Assembly (NCBI RefSeq): GCF_024509525.1
Contig: NZ_JAMWEM010000004.1
Span: 186,001-250,000, forward strand
Direction of reading: 5' to 3'
Source: Streptococcus suis
Lineage (GTDB): Bacteria; Bacillota; Bacilli; Lactobacillales; Streptococcaceae
Length of the DNA: 64,000 bases
The notes under the pieces were generated by a model. That model worked only from the letters and a program-made list of their open reading frames with translations. It did no database searches and was not told where the DNA came from. Positions within the stretch are counted from its first letter, which is position 1; every line of letters begins with the position of its first letter. Both the position numbers and the translations under genes were made by a program. Shown piece by piece: positions 63,742 to 64,000 of the stretch.

Positions 63742-63812
63742 CACGGGCAGTAGGAATTGAACCCACACTGAAGGTTTTGGAGACCTTAGTTCTACCTTTA
63801 AACTATGCCCGT
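63742..63812 (-). tRNA. tRNA-Trp (anticodon CCA)
   Basis: 71 bases. Acceptor ACGGGCA/TGCCCGT, anticodon loop CTCCAAA, discriminator G. Confidence 0.97.
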
Positions 63813-63819
63813 AAAGGTA

Positions 63820-63900
63820 TGGAGAGAGAGGGATTCGAACCCCCGAACCCGAAGGAGCGGATTTACAGTCCGCCGCGTTTAGCCTCTTCGCTATCTCTCC
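63820..63900 (-). tRNA. tRNA-Tyr (anticodon GTA)
   Basis: 81 bases with a long variable arm. Acceptor GGAGAGA/TCTCTCC, anticodon loop CTGTAAA, discriminator A. Confidence 0.97.
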
Positions 63901-63915
63901 AAAATATTAAATTAA

Positions 63916-63988
63916 TGGCGCGAGACGGAATCGAACCGCCGACACATGGAGCTTCAATCCATTGCTCTACCAACTGAGCTACCGAGCC
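63916..63988 (-). tRNA. tRNA-Phe (anticodon GAA)
   Basis: 73 bases. Anticodon stem ATGGA/TCCAT with loop TTGAAGC, T-loop TTCGATT, discriminator A. The acceptor GGCTCGG/TCGCGCC has a T-C mismatch at the fourth pair. Further tRNA genes probably continue past the window end. Confidence 0.93.
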
Positions 63989-64000
63989 AAATCCAAAAAG

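Noticed and set aside
1..64000. CRISPR array, prophage or integrative element
   Set aside because: No regularly spaced identical repeats, integrase or phage structural genes were seen. Mobile DNA is limited to the IS200 remnant, the RUP-like repeat and the spacer palindromes.

Overview
The window looks like the core chromosome of a low-GC Streptococcus, most probably Streptococcus suis or a close relative. The evidence is the complete S10-spc-alpha ribosomal operon, a comG operon with a SigX (ComX) box, the adcRCBA zinc locus with a ZinT-fused AdcA, a fused gshAB, streptococcal DUF1033 and DUF3013 families, and RUP-like intergenic repeats. The species name is inference; the genus is well supported.

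Left part (1-14.7 kb): the end of a secreted-type repeat protein with a serine beta-lactamase-like domain (+); folC, ackA and a YtxK-like methyltransferase (-); the comGA-GG pseudopilus operon (-) driven by a perfect TACGAATA box; an S66 peptidase (+); DUF1033, a metallophosphatase, YjbQ, and a TIM-like/class II aldolase pair divergent from a SorC-type regulator.

14.7-27.3 kb: pgi (-); a decayed P-loop gene; gshAB (+); a galactitol-type PTS with two class II aldolase-family enzymes (-), divergent from a DeoR regulator and a PfkB kinase (+). The shared control region has a perfect cre over a consensus promoter and two 28-bp repeats. hslO and dusB follow (+).

27.9-42.9 kb: 28 genes on the minus strand, rpsJ to rplQ, including secY, adk, infA and rpoA. 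Several spacers hold hairpin elements; two spacers hold the same element in opposite orientations.

42.9-54.5 kb: DUF554, rsmE, prmA, an HD protein, DUF3013 and MazG-like genes (-); rarA (+); a probable 6S RNA and tRNA-Lys (+); glf; nrdG, a GNAT enzyme, a 5'-nucleotidase, a 44-codon ORF and nrdD (-), with two NrdR-type boxes.

54.5-64 kb: a dead IS200-like transposase, a multi-pass membrane protein with a 37-codon ORF and a SigX-like box ahead of it, a second folC, and a 21-residue Trp-rich peptide gene with its own operator-like palindrome, strong RBS and terminator beside an XRE/TPR-type (RRNPP-like) regulator. adcA-B-C-R with a perfect AdcR box and six tRNA genes close the window.

Most of the window is housekeeping. 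The most likely undescribed system is the regulator plus Trp-rich peptide pair at 58.6-59.6 kb. Next come the sugar locus at 19.4-25.3 kb with no assigned substrate and the SigX-like small ORF at 57 kb.
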